Counted from the stretch's first letter, positions 32,732 through 42,936 are shown. The stretch is 64,000 bases of DNA from JACVRN01 sp963715565 (GCA_963715565.1 OY970256.1:1860001-1924000); one strand, 5' to 3'. Notes: generated by a model from the letters alone, not told the origin. Numbers and translations: made by a program.

Positions 32732-35700
32732 ATGTACCGTCAAACCAGATGGCTGTTGATTGTTAGCATCATTCTGTCGCTGCCGCTCCTGCTGCTCCCT
32801 GCGGGCCAGGCCCGGCGTTTCGCTAAAGACGCAGCGCAGACAAGCTCGACCGGAGCGCTAACGCCGAACGCCGCGCAGCCCAAAGCGGCAAACATTGTGT
32901 CGGCGGGCACGGAGATGTCTCTCAACAGATCACAGCAGAAGGGAGACGGGAGCGTTGGCGCAGAGGCTATCGGAGCGCCTCAAGCCGGTCGTGCCGTGGC
33001 CTTCAGAGAAACTCCCGCGCTCAGCAGTCTGGCCGCCGCCTCGGAGTCTAACGACCAGCGCAGCCTCGCAGACAGAGGCAGCGAAGAGGGACGCTCTGTT
33101 AATGAGATGTTATTTGAAAGAGCGGCTATTGGAGCGGGCGACGGCTTTGACGCCGCTTTGCAGGATGACCCGCGAGCGGATTTTGTGATTCCCGGCCCGA
33201 GCCTCACGTTCGAGGGCAACAGCAGCGTTGACAACCTTGCCGCTTACGGCTTCAAGGTCAATCCGCCCGACCACACGGGCGACGTAGGGCCGAACAATTA
33301 CGTTCAGGGAACAAACTTTCTCTTTCGCATCTTTGACAAGGCGGGCAATCCGTTGACCCCTCCGTTCAAGCTGAGCACTCTGTTTGCCGCGCTCGGCCCC
33401 CCTTGCGACGATAATAACGACGGCTATCCGCAGGTGCTCTACGACCCGCTGGCAGACCGCTGGCTGCTCAGCGATTTCTGTACGGCGACCACAGGCGGCA
33501 ACATGAGCCAGCGCATCGCCGTCTCGACGACAGGCGACCCGACGGGCAGTTACTTCGCCTACATCTTCGTCATGACCAACGACAACTTTAACGACTATCC
33601 TATCCTTGGCGTCTGGCCGGATGGCTACTACATGGCGGCTGATCAGTTTGCACCCGCGGGCGCGCCCCCTTTCCGTGGTGCGGGCGCTTTCGCCTTCGAC
33701 CGCGCCAAGATGCTCGTCGGCGACCCGACGGCGGGCTTTATCTACTTCGATCTGGACCCCACCATCGCCCATCTGCTCCCGACAGACGTGGACGGGTACG
33801 TCCCGCCTCCTACGGGCACGCCCAATTTGTTTATCAACTTCGAGGCGGACGATTTCGGAGACCCTGCGGACGCACTCGGCATCTATGAATTTCGTCCCAA
33901 CTTCTTAACCCCCGCGGCATCTACTTTCACACAACTACCAGACCTTCCGCTCGCGGCATTCGACGCGCGCAATCCACCCGGCAGGATGGACGTAGAGCAA
34001 CCGCCCCCGGCGACGGCAACACAGGCCGTGGACTCAATCGGAGACCGTTTGATGCCCCGTCTTGTCTATCGCAACCTTGGGACAAACGCCAGCGCCGTCA
34101 ATTCCTACGTGCTCAACTTCACGGTCAACGTGAGCGGCGTCAACCCGACCAGTGCCGCGAACTATCAGGCGGGCATACGCTGGACGGAGCTTCGACGCAA
34201 TCCTGGGACGGGCGCGATGAGCGTCAACAATCAGGGCACGTTTGCTCCCGGCTCCGGCAACGGGGCCACCGGCACGAATCGCTGGATGGGCAGCATCGCT
34301 CAGGATAATCAAGGCAACATCGCCGTCGGCTTCAGCATATCGAGCACCACAATCTTCCCTTCAATCAACTGGGCTGGCCGTTTGAGCACAGACCCGGCGG
34401 GCGCTCTGAGTGAAGGCGAGACGACGATGTTCCCCAGCACGGGGATACAGGGGAGCGCCAGCAACCGCTGGGGCAGCTACAGCTCCATGACCGTTGACCC
34501 GACCGACGATTGCACGTTCTGGTACACGAACCAATATCGCTTAGCCGCCAACAACGCCGCTCCCTTTGATTGGAACACGCGCATCGGCAATTTCAAATTC
34601 CCGAGCTGCACGGCTGCGCCCAAAGGCACTTTCTCCGGCACGGTGACCAACTGCTCGTCAGGGCTTCCGATTCAGGATGCCGTCGTCGAAACGATTTCGC
34701 CCGCAGGCTTCAACAGGAAAACCAACGTTGGCGGCAACTACTCCATCACGGCTGCTCCGGGAACTTATAACGTCAAGGTCTCGAACCCGACCGTGCCGGG
34801 ATTCAACACGGCAACGGGCATGGTCACAGTCACCGACGGCGGCAACGCCATCTTCAACGCCTGCATAGCGGCTGCGCCGAACATTGTCTCGGCGGGCGCG
34901 ACCATCGTTTCGGAAAGCTGCGGGCCGCCCAACGGCGCGATTGACCCGGGCGAGACCGTCACGATCAGCCTCTGCGTGCAGAACACAGGCTCTGTGGACA
35001 CGACCAACCTCGTCGGAACACTACCGGCGACAGGCGGAGTCACAAACCCGAGCGGCCCGCAAAATTACGGCATGGTGCAGGCGGGCGGCCCGCCCGTGTG
35101 CCGCAACTACACCTTCACGGCTGACAACGCTGCCAGTTGCGGCGGTGCGCTCAACGCCACGCTTCAAGTCCAGGACGGCCCCACCAATCTCGGCACAGTT
35201 CCTTACACCTTCACGCTCGGCACGCTCATGCTCGCGTTTACACAGAACTTCGACGGTGTCGTTGCGCCTGCCTTACCGGCTGGATGGAGCGCGACCGTAG
35301 TGACGGGGCCTGGGGGAACTACCAATTGGGCGACTTCAAACGCGGGCACGCCTGCTCCCCCGGCTGACACCGCGCCCAACTCCGCATTCATCAACGACCC
35401 GGCGGTCGTCACAGACGTCGTGTTGGACACGCCGTCCATCGCCATCACAAGCTCGTCGGCGCAGTTGACCTTCAGAAACAATTTCAATCTCGAAGAACCT
35501 TTCGACGGCGGCGTGCTGGAGATTGCCATCGGTGCCGGAGCGTTTACAGACATCATCGTCGCGGGCGGAAGCTTTGTCAGCGGAGGTTACACCGACATCA
35601 TCAGCACCGGCTTCATGAGTCCGATTGGTGGACGAAATGCGTGGAGCGGAAACTCCGGCGGATTCATCACAACCACCGTCAACCTGCCTGCGGCGGCAGC

Positions 35701-38700
35701 CGGGCAGAACATCAGGCTGCGCTTCAGAAGGGCCACAGACAGCAGCACCGCCGGAACAGGCTGGAGAGTAGATACCATCAGCATTACGGACGGCTTCGCT
35801 TGCTGCGTCACGCCCAACGCGGACCTCTCTGTCACCAAGACGGACACGCCCGACCCCGTCAACGTCGGCAACAACATCACCTACACCATCACCGTCACTA
35901 ACAACGGACCTCTGACGGCAACTAATGTGGTGTTGACCGACAATCTGCCTGCGAACACGACCTTCGCCGGTATCGTACAGACGGCAGGCCCCCCCTTCTT
36001 TAACATAATTGTTTCTATGGGGAATATGACCGCCACCCATCCGTCGTTCCCCTCGGGTGCGACGGCCGTCATCGAGTATGCGGTCAAGGTCAACCCGGGC
36101 GTGCCCAACGGCACGAGCATTAACAACACGGCAACGGTTTCAAGCGACACCGCAGACTTTAATATGGCGAACAACTCGGTCACAACCGCGACCGTGGTCA
36201 ACGTGCCGCCTCCGCCGCCTCTGACCTATTTCGTGGCCGTTGACGCCGATAACAACCTCCTGCGCTTTAACAGCGCCGCCCCGAGCATCATCACGAGCAC
36301 GACTCCCATTATCGGGCTGCAATTTAGTGAAAAGATTGTGGGGCTTGACGTGCGCCCGAACAACGGTCTGGTCTACGGGCTGGCCGTCGATGACCCTGGC
36401 GCGACCGATCTTGTGCGTCTTTACCAGATTGACCTCACGACAGGCGTGGCGACGCCCATCACCGGCGCACCCATCCCTCTTACTTCGGGAGATTTTAACT
36501 ACGGCTTTGATTTCAACCCCACAGTGGATCGCATACGCGTCGTTAACGCCAATGATGAGAACGCGCGCATCAATCCCATCAACGGTGTGCGCGCAGACGT
36601 GCCCATGAATGACACAGACCTCAACGACCCGACGGGCACAGAAGCAATCATTGGCGTGGCCTACGACCGCAACGACACGGACCCGGCGACCGGCACGACG
36701 CTCTACGGCATTGACCGCGCCAATTCCAGGTTCGTGACTATAGGAGGAATAAACAGCACGCCCTCGCCCAACGGCGGCACGGTTCTCGAGGTCGGGCCGC
36801 TCGGCATCCCGCTCAGCACCATATCCGACAGCGGTTTTGACATTGTCACCACGGGCTCAACCAATACGGCCTTCGCCGCTCTCAGACCAATCGACAGCCT
36901 CCTGGTGGGCCTCTATACGATTGACTTGACGTCGGGACAGGCGGCCTTCGTCGGCATCATTGACTCGGGCACGCCCAACATACGCGGGCTGACGGTCATC
37001 CCTTCGCCCAATCTCAGCATTAACGACGTGACTGTGGCCGAAGGCAACGCAGGCTCGACCAACGCCATGTTCACCGTCACGCTTTCAGCCCCGAGCGACC
37101 AGACGATAATGGTTGACTACTTCACCTCGAACGGCACGGCGATGGAGCCTTCGGACTACACAGCCGTCAACGGCACGCTCACGTTCCTGCCCGGTCAAAC
37201 CAGTAAGACCATCAGCGTGCCCGTTAACGGCGACACGCTGTTTGAAGGAGACGAAACATTCTTCGTCAATCTGGTGAACGCGAACAACGCCGCCGCCGTC
37301 ACAGACGATCAAGGTTTGGGGACCATCACCAACGACGATGTTGCCCTGCCCACGCCGACGATTTCCGTCAACGATGTCTCCATCATCGAAGGCGATAGCC
37401 TCTCGACCAATGCCACCTTCACCGTCACGCTCTCGAACGCGAGCGCCGACACGGTGCTCGTGGATTTCTTCACCTCGAACGGCACGGCTATGGCGCTGAG
37501 CGATTACACGCCCGCGAACGGCACACTCACGTTCCTGCCCGGTCAAACCAGTAAGATCATTAGCGTGCCGATTAACGGAGATGTTTTCAACGAACCTGAC
37601 GAGACCTTCTTCGTCAATCTCTTGAATCCAGCCAACGCCACCATCGCGGATGCTCAAGGCATCGGCACCATCCTGAACGACGACCCCCTGGGCGGCATCA
37701 TCGCCTTCAGCACAGCCAACCTCACGGTGGCCGAAAGCGCAGGGAGTCTGGTCGTCACAGTCAACCGCACGGGCGACACAACGCGGGCCGCAACCATTGA
37801 CTACGTGAGCACGGACAACAGCGACGCCAACGCTCTGATTCAGTGTTCGGTCGTCAACGGCACGGCGCTTTCGCGCTGCGACTTTACGACCGCCGCCGGA
37901 ATCTTGAGATTCGCGGCGGGCGAAACCAGCAAGACTTTCACAGTCCTGATTACGCAGGATTCTTATGTTGAAGGCCCGGAGACTTTCACCATCACGCTCT
38001 CTAATCCGGGCGGTGGAGCGGTGTTGGCTACGCCTTCGACTCTGACCATACAGATTACGGACGATGCGACCGAGCCTGCTACGAACGCTATTGACGACGC
38101 GGCTAATTTCGTCCGCCAGCATTACCACGACTTCCTGAATCGTCAACCCGACGCGGCGGGCCTTGCCTTCTGGGTGGATAACATCACGAAGTGTAACGAC
38201 CCGGCTCGTCGTCCCGCAAACCAAACGGTCGCACAATGTATAGACCAGCAGCGAGTCTCAACCTCTTCTGCCTTCTTCATGTCGCCGGAGTTTCAGGCGA
38301 CGGGAGGCTTTGTCTTCCGGCTCTACAAGGGAAGCTTGCCCGGCACGCCGAACTACGACAACGCCTCGCAGGGCAGATATCCAACCTACCTGGAATTTAT
38401 ACGCGATAGCCGGCGAGTCGCCGAAGGCATCATTGTCAACAACCAGATCAATGCTGCCGTCCTGGAAGCCAACCGCGCGGCATTTGCGGAGGAGTTCACG
38501 CAAAGGCCGGAGTTCCTCGCTGAATACGGCGGGTTGAACAACACGCAGTACGTGGAGAGGTTGTTGCAGGTCGCGTTCCTGTTCCCGACTCCGGCGGAAC
38601 GTCAGGCATTGATTGACGGCCTGAACAATATGACGGAAACCCGTGGCACGGTGTTAAGAAAGGTAGTGGATGGAACAATCTTCATCAGCGAAGGCAACGT

Positions 38701-38923
38701 CCAGTTCACTACGCCATACGGTCGGGTTTTCTTCGAGCGGGAGTTCAATCGCGCGTTCGTCTTTATGGAGTACGTTGGTTATCTACGGCGCAACCCGGAC
38801 GCGCCCGGATTCAACTTCTGGCTCGCGAAGTTGACCTTCTTCCTTGGAGACGTCTTCAAGTCGGAGATGGTCCGATCCTTTATCGTCTCGCCGGAATATC
38901 GTTCGCGCTTCGGCACGCCTTAA
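32732..38923 (+). CDS. Giant secreted multidomain protein (DUF11, DUF4394, Calx-beta, DUF4214)
   Basis: This 2063-residue protein starts with a signal peptide (about 1-28) after a GAGGAGG site. The N-terminal 600 residues form a beta-rich domain with many Gly, Asp and Asn. Then come a carboxypeptidase-regulatory-like beta domain (about 629-715), a jelly-roll-like part (about 820-1010), a DUF11 domain (about 1028-1160), a DUF4394 propeller-like domain (about 1164-1425), three Calx-beta repeats (from about 1426, 1543 and 1656) and a C-terminal DUF4214 region (about 1786-2063). The first two Calx-beta units contain an almost identical stretch of DNA. This mix is typical of very large surface or secreted adhesion-type proteins. 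DUF4214 often ends such proteins and may aid anchoring or export; this is inference. Confidence 0.88.
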   Translation: MYRQTRWLLIVSIILSLPLLLLPAGQARRFAKDAAQTSSTGALTPNAAQPKAANIVSAGTEMSLNRSQQKGDGSVGAEAIGAPQAGRAVAFRETPALSSLAAASESNDQRSLADRGSEEGRSVNEMLFERAAIGAGDGFDAALQDDPRADFVIPGPSLTFEGNSSVDNLAAYGFKVNPPDHTGDVGPNNYVQGTNFLFRIFDKAGNPLTPPFKLSTLFAALGPPCDDNNDGYPQVLYDPLADRWLLSDFCTATTGGNMSQRIAVSTTGDPTGSYFAYIFVMTNDNFNDYPILGVWPDGYYMAADQFAPAGAPPFRGAGAFAFDRAKMLVGDPTAGFIYFDLDPTIAHLLPTDVDGYVPPPTGTPNLFINFEADDFGDPADALGIYEFRPNFLTPAASTFTQLPDLPLAAFDARNPPGRMDVEQPPPATATQAVDSIGDRLMPRLVYRNLGTNASAVNSYVLNFTVNVSGVNPTSAANYQAGIRWTELRRNPGTGAMSVNNQGTFAPGSGNGATGTNRWMGSIAQDNQGNIAVGFSISSTTIFPSINWAGRLSTDPAGALSEGETTMFPSTGIQGSASNRWGSYSSMTVDPTDDCTFWYTNQYRLAANNAAPFDWNTRIGNFKFPSCTAAPKGTFSGTVTNCSSGLPIQDAVVETISPAGFNRKTNVGGNYSITAAPGTYNVKVSNPTVPGFNTATGMVTVTDGGNAIFNACIAAAPNIVSAGATIVSESCGPPNGAIDPGETVTISLCVQNTGSVDTTNLVGTLPATGGVTNPSGPQNYGMVQAGGPPVCRNYTFTADNAASCGGALNATLQVQDGPTNLGTVPYTFTLGTLMLAFTQNFDGVVAPALPAGWSATVVTGPGGTTNWATSNAGTPAPPADTAPNSAFINDPAVVTDVVLDTPSIAITSSSAQLTFRNNFNLEEPFDGGVLEIAIGAGAFTDIIVAGGSFVSGGYTDIISTGFMSPIGGRNAWSGNSGGFITTTVNLPAAAAGQNIRLRFRRATDSSTAGTGWRVDTISITDGFACCVTPNADLSVTKTDTPDPVNVGNNITYTITVTNNGPLTATNVVLTDNLPANTTFAGIVQTAGPPFFNIIVSMGNMTATHPSFPSGATAVIEYAVKVNPGVPNGTSINNTATVSSDTADFNMANNSVTTATVVNVPPPPPLTYFVAVDADNNLLRFNSAAPSIITSTTPIIGLQFSEKIVGLDVRPNNGLVYGLAVDDPGATDLVRLYQIDLTTGVATPITGAPIPLTSGDFNYGFDFNPTVDRIRVVNANDENARINPINGVRADVPMNDTDLNDPTGTEAIIGVAYDRNDTDPATGTTLYGIDRANSRFVTIGGINSTPSPNGGTVLEVGPLGIPLSTISDSGFDIVTTGSTNTAFAALRPIDSLLVGLYTIDLTSGQAAFVGIIDSGTPNIRGLTVIPSPNLSINDVTVAEGNAGSTNAMFTVTLSAPSDQTIMVDYFTSNGTAMEPSDYTAVNGTLTFLPGQTSKTISVPVNGDTLFEGDETFFVNLVNANNAAAVTDDQGLGTITNDDVALPTPTISVNDVSIIEGDSLSTNATFTVTLSNASADTVLVDFFTSNGTAMALSDYTPANGTLTFLPGQTSKIISVPINGDVFNEPDETFFVNLLNPANATIADAQGIGTILNDDPLGGIIAFSTANLTVAESAGSLVVTVNRTGDTTRAATIDYVSTDNSDANALIQCSVVNGTALSRCDFTTAAGILRFAAGETSKTFTVLITQDSYVEGPETFTITLSNPGGGAVLATPSTLTIQITDDATEPATNAIDDAANFVRQHYHDFLNRQPDAAGLAFWVDNITKCNDPARRPANQTVAQCIDQQRVSTSSAFFMSPEFQATGGFVFRLYKGSLPGTPNYDNASQGRYPTYLEFIRDSRRVAEGIIVNNQINAAVLEANRAAFAEEFTQRPEFLAEYGGLNNTQYVERLLQVAFLFPTPAERQALIDGLNNMTETRGTVLRKVVDGTIFISEGNVQFTTPYGRVFFEREFNRAFVFMEYVGYLRRNPDAPGFNFWLAKLTFFLGDVFKSEMVRSFIVSPEYRSRFGTP

Positions 38924-38958
38924 GTCCCGGCTTTAACGCACGAGACACGCGCGGCGAC

Positions 38959-39018
38959 TAAAAGCTGAGAGATGAGAGTGAAGCTATTCATAGCTTCACT
39001 CTCATCTCTCAGCTTTTA
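38959..39018. repeat. Perfect 28-bp hairpin B11
   Basis: Two perfectly complementary 28-base arms (38959-38986 and 38991-39018) with a 4-base TTCA loop. The words are AGCTGAG, AGATGAG, AGTGAAG. The apex GAAGCTATTCATAGC matches the loop motif of B4 and B5. It follows the giant gene's stop and is a likely terminator. Confidence 0.85.
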
Positions 39019-39134
39019 CGGATTCCAATCAGCGCTCGCGCGCCCGTTCATGGCGCTTTAGAAGCTCATTAGGTTATCTTCTCTCTGAGCAGAGACATTA
39101 ATTTTTGATCACAGGGATGAAAAGGAGAGACCAG

Positions 39135-39374
39135 GTGAGCCGTAATCCAAACACAGATCCGCCGCAGCCCGGAGAACCGTTGCCACAACCGGGAGACCCA
39201 GACTTGCCGCCCACACACCCGCACGACCCCATCAACCCGGACCCGTCGCAACCGGAGCCATTGCCCTTGCCGCCCGACTCGAATCCGTCGCCGAGAGCAC
39301 CCGTGCGCGAGCCCGACCCGGCACAACCGCCCGCAGGCGACCCTCCGCCCAACGAGCCGACACGCCTTGCTTAA
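39135..39374 (+). CDS. Small Pro-rich protein
   Basis: GTG 39135 has AAGGAG at 39121-39126, giving 79 residues; an ATG at 39117 and a TTG at 39105 lie in the same frame without such a site. About a third of the residues are Pro, mixed with Asp, Glu, Gln and Asn (PQPGEPLPQPGDPDLPPTHP). There is no signal peptide or hydrophobic stretch. It is probably a disordered peptide of unknown role. A heptad hairpin covers its end. Confidence 0.5.
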   Translation: MSRNPNTDPPQPGEPLPQPGDPDLPPTHPHDPINPDPSQPEPLPLPPDSNPSPRAPVREPDPAQPPAGDPPPNEPTRLA

Positions 39375-39464
39375 GAAAAGGTAAAAGGTAAAAGGAAGAA
39401 GTGAGGCGGAAACCACTTTTATTAAATCCGGCTTCCTTTCACTTTTGCCTTTTTACTTTCCTTC
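39373..39464. repeat. Heptad-word hairpin B12
   Basis: The left arm iterates AAAAGGT, AAAAGGT, AAAAGGA; the right arm has CTTCCTTTCACTTTTGCC and TTTTTACTTT. The loop is GTGAGGCGGAAACCAC, itself a small stem. Confidence 0.7.
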
Positions 39465-39545
39465 TCTGGACAGATGCACGGGTGACGCGGTAAATTTTCG
39501 GAAAGCGCCCGAGGATTCCTTTTTGTTCCGAGCGGCGTCCGCAAG

Positions 39546-40649
39546 ATGAGCACGGGAGTAAATACTTTCGACAACAGCAACCGCGACGTGGCCGACCCCG
39601 CGCCCGTAGATGTGAGCGCGCCGCTCGCGCACATTCGCCGCAAGCTCGCGGAAAGACCATTCGTGCCGCACCCGCTCTTTTTGAGCGGGCACGCGCAAAC
39701 GCTCGCCGGTTTTGTCTGGCCGCGCCGTTTCAACTACAAAGAGCATCAGCACGACGAGTCTCGCCTGTTTGAAGTCGAGCCGGATGTGAGCGTCCTGGCT
39801 CGTTGTCGCTGGCAGGCGGATAAGCTACAGAGCCCGACCGTGGTGCTGATGCACGGGCTCGAAGGCTCGGACGAGTCCATCTATATACTGGGCACGGCGC
39901 ACAAGGCATTCCGCTCAGGCTTCAACGTCGTGCGGCTGAACCTGCGCACCTGCGGGCGTACGGAGCATCTCACGCCGACCATCTATCACAGCGGGCTGAC
40001 GGGCGATATTCTTTCCGTCGTCCGCGAGCTTGTAGAACGGGACAATCTGCGCGAAATCTTCCTCTGCGGCTTTTCGATGAGCGGCAATATGTCTTTGCGG
40101 CTGGCGGGCGAAAATGCTTCGGAGTTGCCAAGCGAGCTGCGCGCCATCTGCGCCGTCTCGCCTTCGGTTGACGTGGCCGCAGCCGCCGACGCCATCGAGC
40201 GCCGCTCAAACTGGCTTTACCAGCAGAGCTTCATGCGCTCCTTGCGCACGCGCATGCGTCGTAAGAAAAAATATTTCCCGGAGCTTTACGACATCAGCGA
40301 CCTGCGCCGCGTGCGTACCATACGACAGTTTGACGAACGCTTTACGGCGCGGCACGCGGGCTACAAAAACGCCGACGACTATTACGCGCGCACCAGCTCC
40401 TTTCCAGTCATCCCCAAGATACGCGTGCCGACGCTCATCATCCACGCCGAAGACGATCCCTTTATTCCCTTCGACCCGTTGCGCGACCAATCGTTGATGG
40501 AGAATCCGAATCTGGTGCTTCTCGCTCCGCCGTCGGGCGGGCACGTCGGTTTCGTTGCCGCCGACACCGAGGGCGAAGACCGCTTCTGGGCCGAGAACCG
40601 CATTGTGGAGTTCTTCCAACTGGTTCACGATGCGCCCCCGCTCTCTTGA
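39546..40649 (+). CDS. Alpha/beta hydrolase of the YheT family
   Basis: The 367-residue protein matches the YheT-type hydrolases, cytoplasmic esterase-like proteins of unclear substrate. It shows HPLFLSGHAQTLAGFVWPR near the start, VVLMHGLEGSDES (oxyanion region), the nucleophile elbow GFSMSGN, the acid in IIHAEDDPFIP and the catalytic His in SGGHVGF. All three catalytic parts appear intact. It has no signal peptide. It is co-directional with the DUF21/CBS gene but 117 bases apart, so an operon is possible. Confidence 0.88.
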   Translation: MSTGVNTFDNSNRDVADPAPVDVSAPLAHIRRKLAERPFVPHPLFLSGHAQTLAGFVWPRRFNYKEHQHDESRLFEVEPDVSVLARCRWQADKLQSPTVVLMHGLEGSDESIYILGTAHKAFRSGFNVVRLNLRTCGRTEHLTPTIYHSGLTGDILSVVRELVERDNLREIFLCGFSMSGNMSLRLAGENASELPSELRAICAVSPSVDVAAAADAIERRSNWLYQQSFMRSLRTRMRRKKKYFPELYDISDLRRVRTIRQFDERFTARHAGYKNADDYYARTSSFPVIPKIRVPTLIIHAEDDPFIPFDPLRDQSLMENPNLVLLAPPSGGHVGFVAADTEGEDRFWAENRIVEFFQLVHDAPPLS

Positions 40650-40766
40650 CCTGCGAGCGCGGGAGTTGAGTTCACGCGCGCAAACGTCTAAGCTATAGCC
40701 GCTCCATCAAACTGAACGTCATGTAGTCTCGCAAACGAATCGAGCGCCGCGTCCTCTGTCCATTTG

Positions 40767-42116
40767 ATGTATACACTCCTTAACATCGTCGCCGTCTTCC
40801 TCCTCGTCTTTGCCAATGGTTTTTTCGTCGCCGCAGAGTTTGCGCTTGTCAGCATCAGGCGCGAGCGCATCGAAACAATGGCCGCTCAGGGCCATCGCGG
40901 CGCGAAAAGATTGTTGACAATCCTGGACGACATGAACGGCTATCTCTCCGCCGCGCAACTGGGCATTACGCTCGCCTCGCTTGCGCTCGGGTGGATAGGC
41001 GAGCCGGCAGTCGCGCACATGCTCGAAGGTCCGCTCGCGGGCCGCGTCTCCGACACGCTGCTTCATACCATCTCTTTCTTAATCGCTTTCGCCGTCATCA
41101 CCTCGCTTCATATAGTGCTTGGTGAACAAGCGCCCAAGCTTCTCGGGTTGGAGCGGGCCGAAAAGGTCGCGCTCTGGACGGCGTTGCCGATGCAGATTTT
41201 CTACAAGGTGTTGCGCCCGTTTATCTGGGCGCTCGACTGGGCCAGCGCGGGCGTCGTCGGTCTGATAGGACTCAAGTACACGGGCGGCCACGGCTCGATT
41301 TATACGGGAGACGAGCTGCGCCAGCTCGTCAACGCCTCGCACAAGGGCGGGATGCTGGAAGAGGACGAACGTCTCCTTATCAATCGCGTCTTCGATTTTT
41401 CCGATGCCGAAGTGCGCGAGGCGATGGTTCCCAGAATGAACGTCATCGCCGTGCCCATGACGGCGACGCTGGAAGAGGTCGAGAAGATTTTCTGCGAGAC
41501 GGGCTATTCGCGCCTGCCCGTTTATCGTGAACGCTTCGACGACATCGTCGGCGTCCTCTTCATGAAAGACATCATGCCGTGTTTGCGTCGGCCTTCAAAA
41601 GAATTCAATCTGGAAAAGCTCCTGCACCCGCCTATGTTTGTCCCTGCGACGGCTCGTCTGGGAAGCGTGCTGGCACAGATGCAGGCGGCGCAAACGCATC
41701 TGGCCTTTGCCATAGACGAGCACGGCGGCATCGAAGGCATCCTCACGCTGGAAGATTTGCTGGAAGAGATTGTCGGAGAGATTAACGACGAATATGACGA
41801 AGAGGTGCGCGCGCAGATTGTGGAAGAGAACGGCACTTATGCTGTAGACGGCATGCTCGCCGTGCGCGATGCTAATCGCCGTCTCGGATTGCACCTGCCG
41901 GAAGATGCTGGCTACACCACGCTCGCCGGGTTCGTGCTCGCGCAGGCCGGTCGGCTACTGCGCTCCGGCGAAGCGGTTGAGTACGACGGCCATCGCTTTA
42001 CGGTCGAGCGCGTCGAGCGCCGCCGCATACGTCGCGTACGCATCACCGGCATCGCCGCCGACGAAAACGAAGTCTCGAAAGGCGAAGCGGTCGCCGCTAG
42101 AGAAAACAAGGGATGA
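40767..42116 (+). CDS. DUF21/CBS membrane protein (CNNM/CorC-hemolysin family)
   Basis: ATG 40767 (a TTG lies one codon earlier) gives 449 residues. It contains a DUF21 transmembrane domain with four helices (about 1-190), two CBS domains (about 205-330, with MVPRMNVIAVP and YSRLPVYRERFDDIVGVLFMKD), and a C-terminal CorC/HlyC transporter-associated domain (about 345-430). Proteins of this type are linked to magnesium or cobalt efflux, with CBS domains sensing adenine nucleotides. The hemolysin label in databases is historical. Hairpin B13 overlaps its stop codon. Confidence 0.92.
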   Translation: MYTLLNIVAVFLLVFANGFFVAAEFALVSIRRERIETMAAQGHRGAKRLLTILDDMNGYLSAAQLGITLASLALGWIGEPAVAHMLEGPLAGRVSDTLLHTISFLIAFAVITSLHIVLGEQAPKLLGLERAEKVALWTALPMQIFYKVLRPFIWALDWASAGVVGLIGLKYTGGHGSIYTGDELRQLVNASHKGGMLEEDERLLINRVFDFSDAEVREAMVPRMNVIAVPMTATLEEVEKIFCETGYSRLPVYRERFDDIVGVLFMKDIMPCLRRPSKEFNLEKLLHPPMFVPATARLGSVLAQMQAAQTHLAFAIDEHGGIEGILTLEDLLEEIVGEINDEYDEEVRAQIVEENGTYAVDGMLAVRDANRRLGLHLPEDAGYTTLAGFVLAQAGRLLRSGEAVEYDGHRFTVERVERRRIRRVRITGIAADENEVSKGEAVAARENKG

Positions 42117-42208
42117 GGGAGGAGAAGAATTGATTCATTGCTTCATTTGTTCATTGAATCAATGAACCGATGAATCAATCTTTCATTCTTACTTCATCCC
42201 TCATCCCT
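42109..42208. repeat. Heptad/octad-word hairpin B13
   Basis: Outer words GGGATGA, GGGAGGA; inner 8-base words TTGATTCA, TTGCTTCA, TTTGTTCA; then the complementary series. The stop codon of the DUF21/CBS gene is part of the left arm. Confidence 0.8.
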
Positions 42209-42226
42209 GCTTTTGGAGGTTGCATC

Positions 42227-42850
42227 ATGTCATTGAATGTCGTTATAGACTTGTCCCACTTTAACAGTGTCACGGACTTTAACGCGGTGAAGGGCGATGG
42301 CATTGTCGGGGTCATACACAAGGCTACGGAGGGCACGGGCTACACGGACCCGCAATATCTGGCGCGTCGCAACGAGGCGCTCGCGGCGGGGCTCTGGTGG
42401 GGCGCATATCATTTTGCTACGGGCGATGACGCCGGGGCTCAAGCCGAACATTTCCTCTCGGTCGTCAATCCCGGCCCTACGGATTTGCTGGTGCTTGATT
42501 TTGAACAGAACACTGCCGGGTCGAGCATGACGCTCGCGGGAGCCGAACAGTTCGTCACTCAGGTTCAGCAGGCGACGGGGCGCTGGCCCGGTTTCTACTC
42601 CGGCTCATACATAGAGCAACTGCTCGGCTCGGGTCAGAACCAGACTCTGGCTAACTGCTGGTTCTGGCTCTCCGAATACGGCCCGACGCCGCACGTTCCG
42701 GCGAACTGGCAGACGTGGACGATGTGGCAATACACGGATGGCGCGGTCGGCCCCGAGCCGCATTCTGTGGCGGGCGTAGGTAACTGCGACCGCGATCAAT
42801 TCAACGGCGACATGGACGGGCTGACTAAGCTCTGGGGAATACAGTCTTAA
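42227..42850 (+). CDS. Glycoside hydrolase family 25 (lysozyme-like) protein
   Basis: ATG 42227 has GGAGG eight bases upstream, giving 207 residues; the longer frame runs through hairpin B13 and is rejected. The GH25 barrel is clear: VIDLSHFN at the start, VGVIHKATEGTGYTDP, AAGLWWGAYHFAT, and the acidic pair in LVLDFEQN, with TMWQYTDG near the end. GH25 enzymes cut the glycan of peptidoglycan. No signal peptide or wall-binding domain is present, unlike many secreted members. It is flanked by two hairpins and seems to be a single-gene unit. Confidence 0.9.
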   Translation: MSLNVVIDLSHFNSVTDFNAVKGDGIVGVIHKATEGTGYTDPQYLARRNEALAAGLWWGAYHFATGDDAGAQAEHFLSVVNPGPTDLLVLDFEQNTAGSSMTLAGAEQFVTQVQQATGRWPGFYSGSYIEQLLGSGQNQTLANCWFWLSEYGPTPHVPANWQTWTMWQYTDGAVGPEPHSVAGVGNCDRDQFNGDMDGLTKLWGIQS

Positions 42851-42936
42851 GAAGTCAGGAGTCTAGAGTCTGGAGTCAAAAGACAGAAGCATCTTGTTTT
42901 TGACTCCAGACTCTAGACTCCTGACTCCTGACTTGT
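42851..42936. repeat. Heptad-word hairpin B14
   Basis: The arms iterate AGTCAGG, AGTCTAG, AGTCTGG, AGTCAAA and the complement at 42896-42934. It lies between convergent genes, a few bases from both stops. Confidence 0.8.

Noticed and set aside
37085..38236. A 383-codon open frame on the minus strand inside the giant gene
   Set aside because: It is a shadow of the plus-strand gene, whose domain content is clear; the antisense product is Arg/Val-rich with no motif.
32732..38923. Splitting the giant gene into several genes
   Set aside because: The frame is unbroken from signal peptide to DUF4214, with no internal start preceded by a good ribosome binding site.
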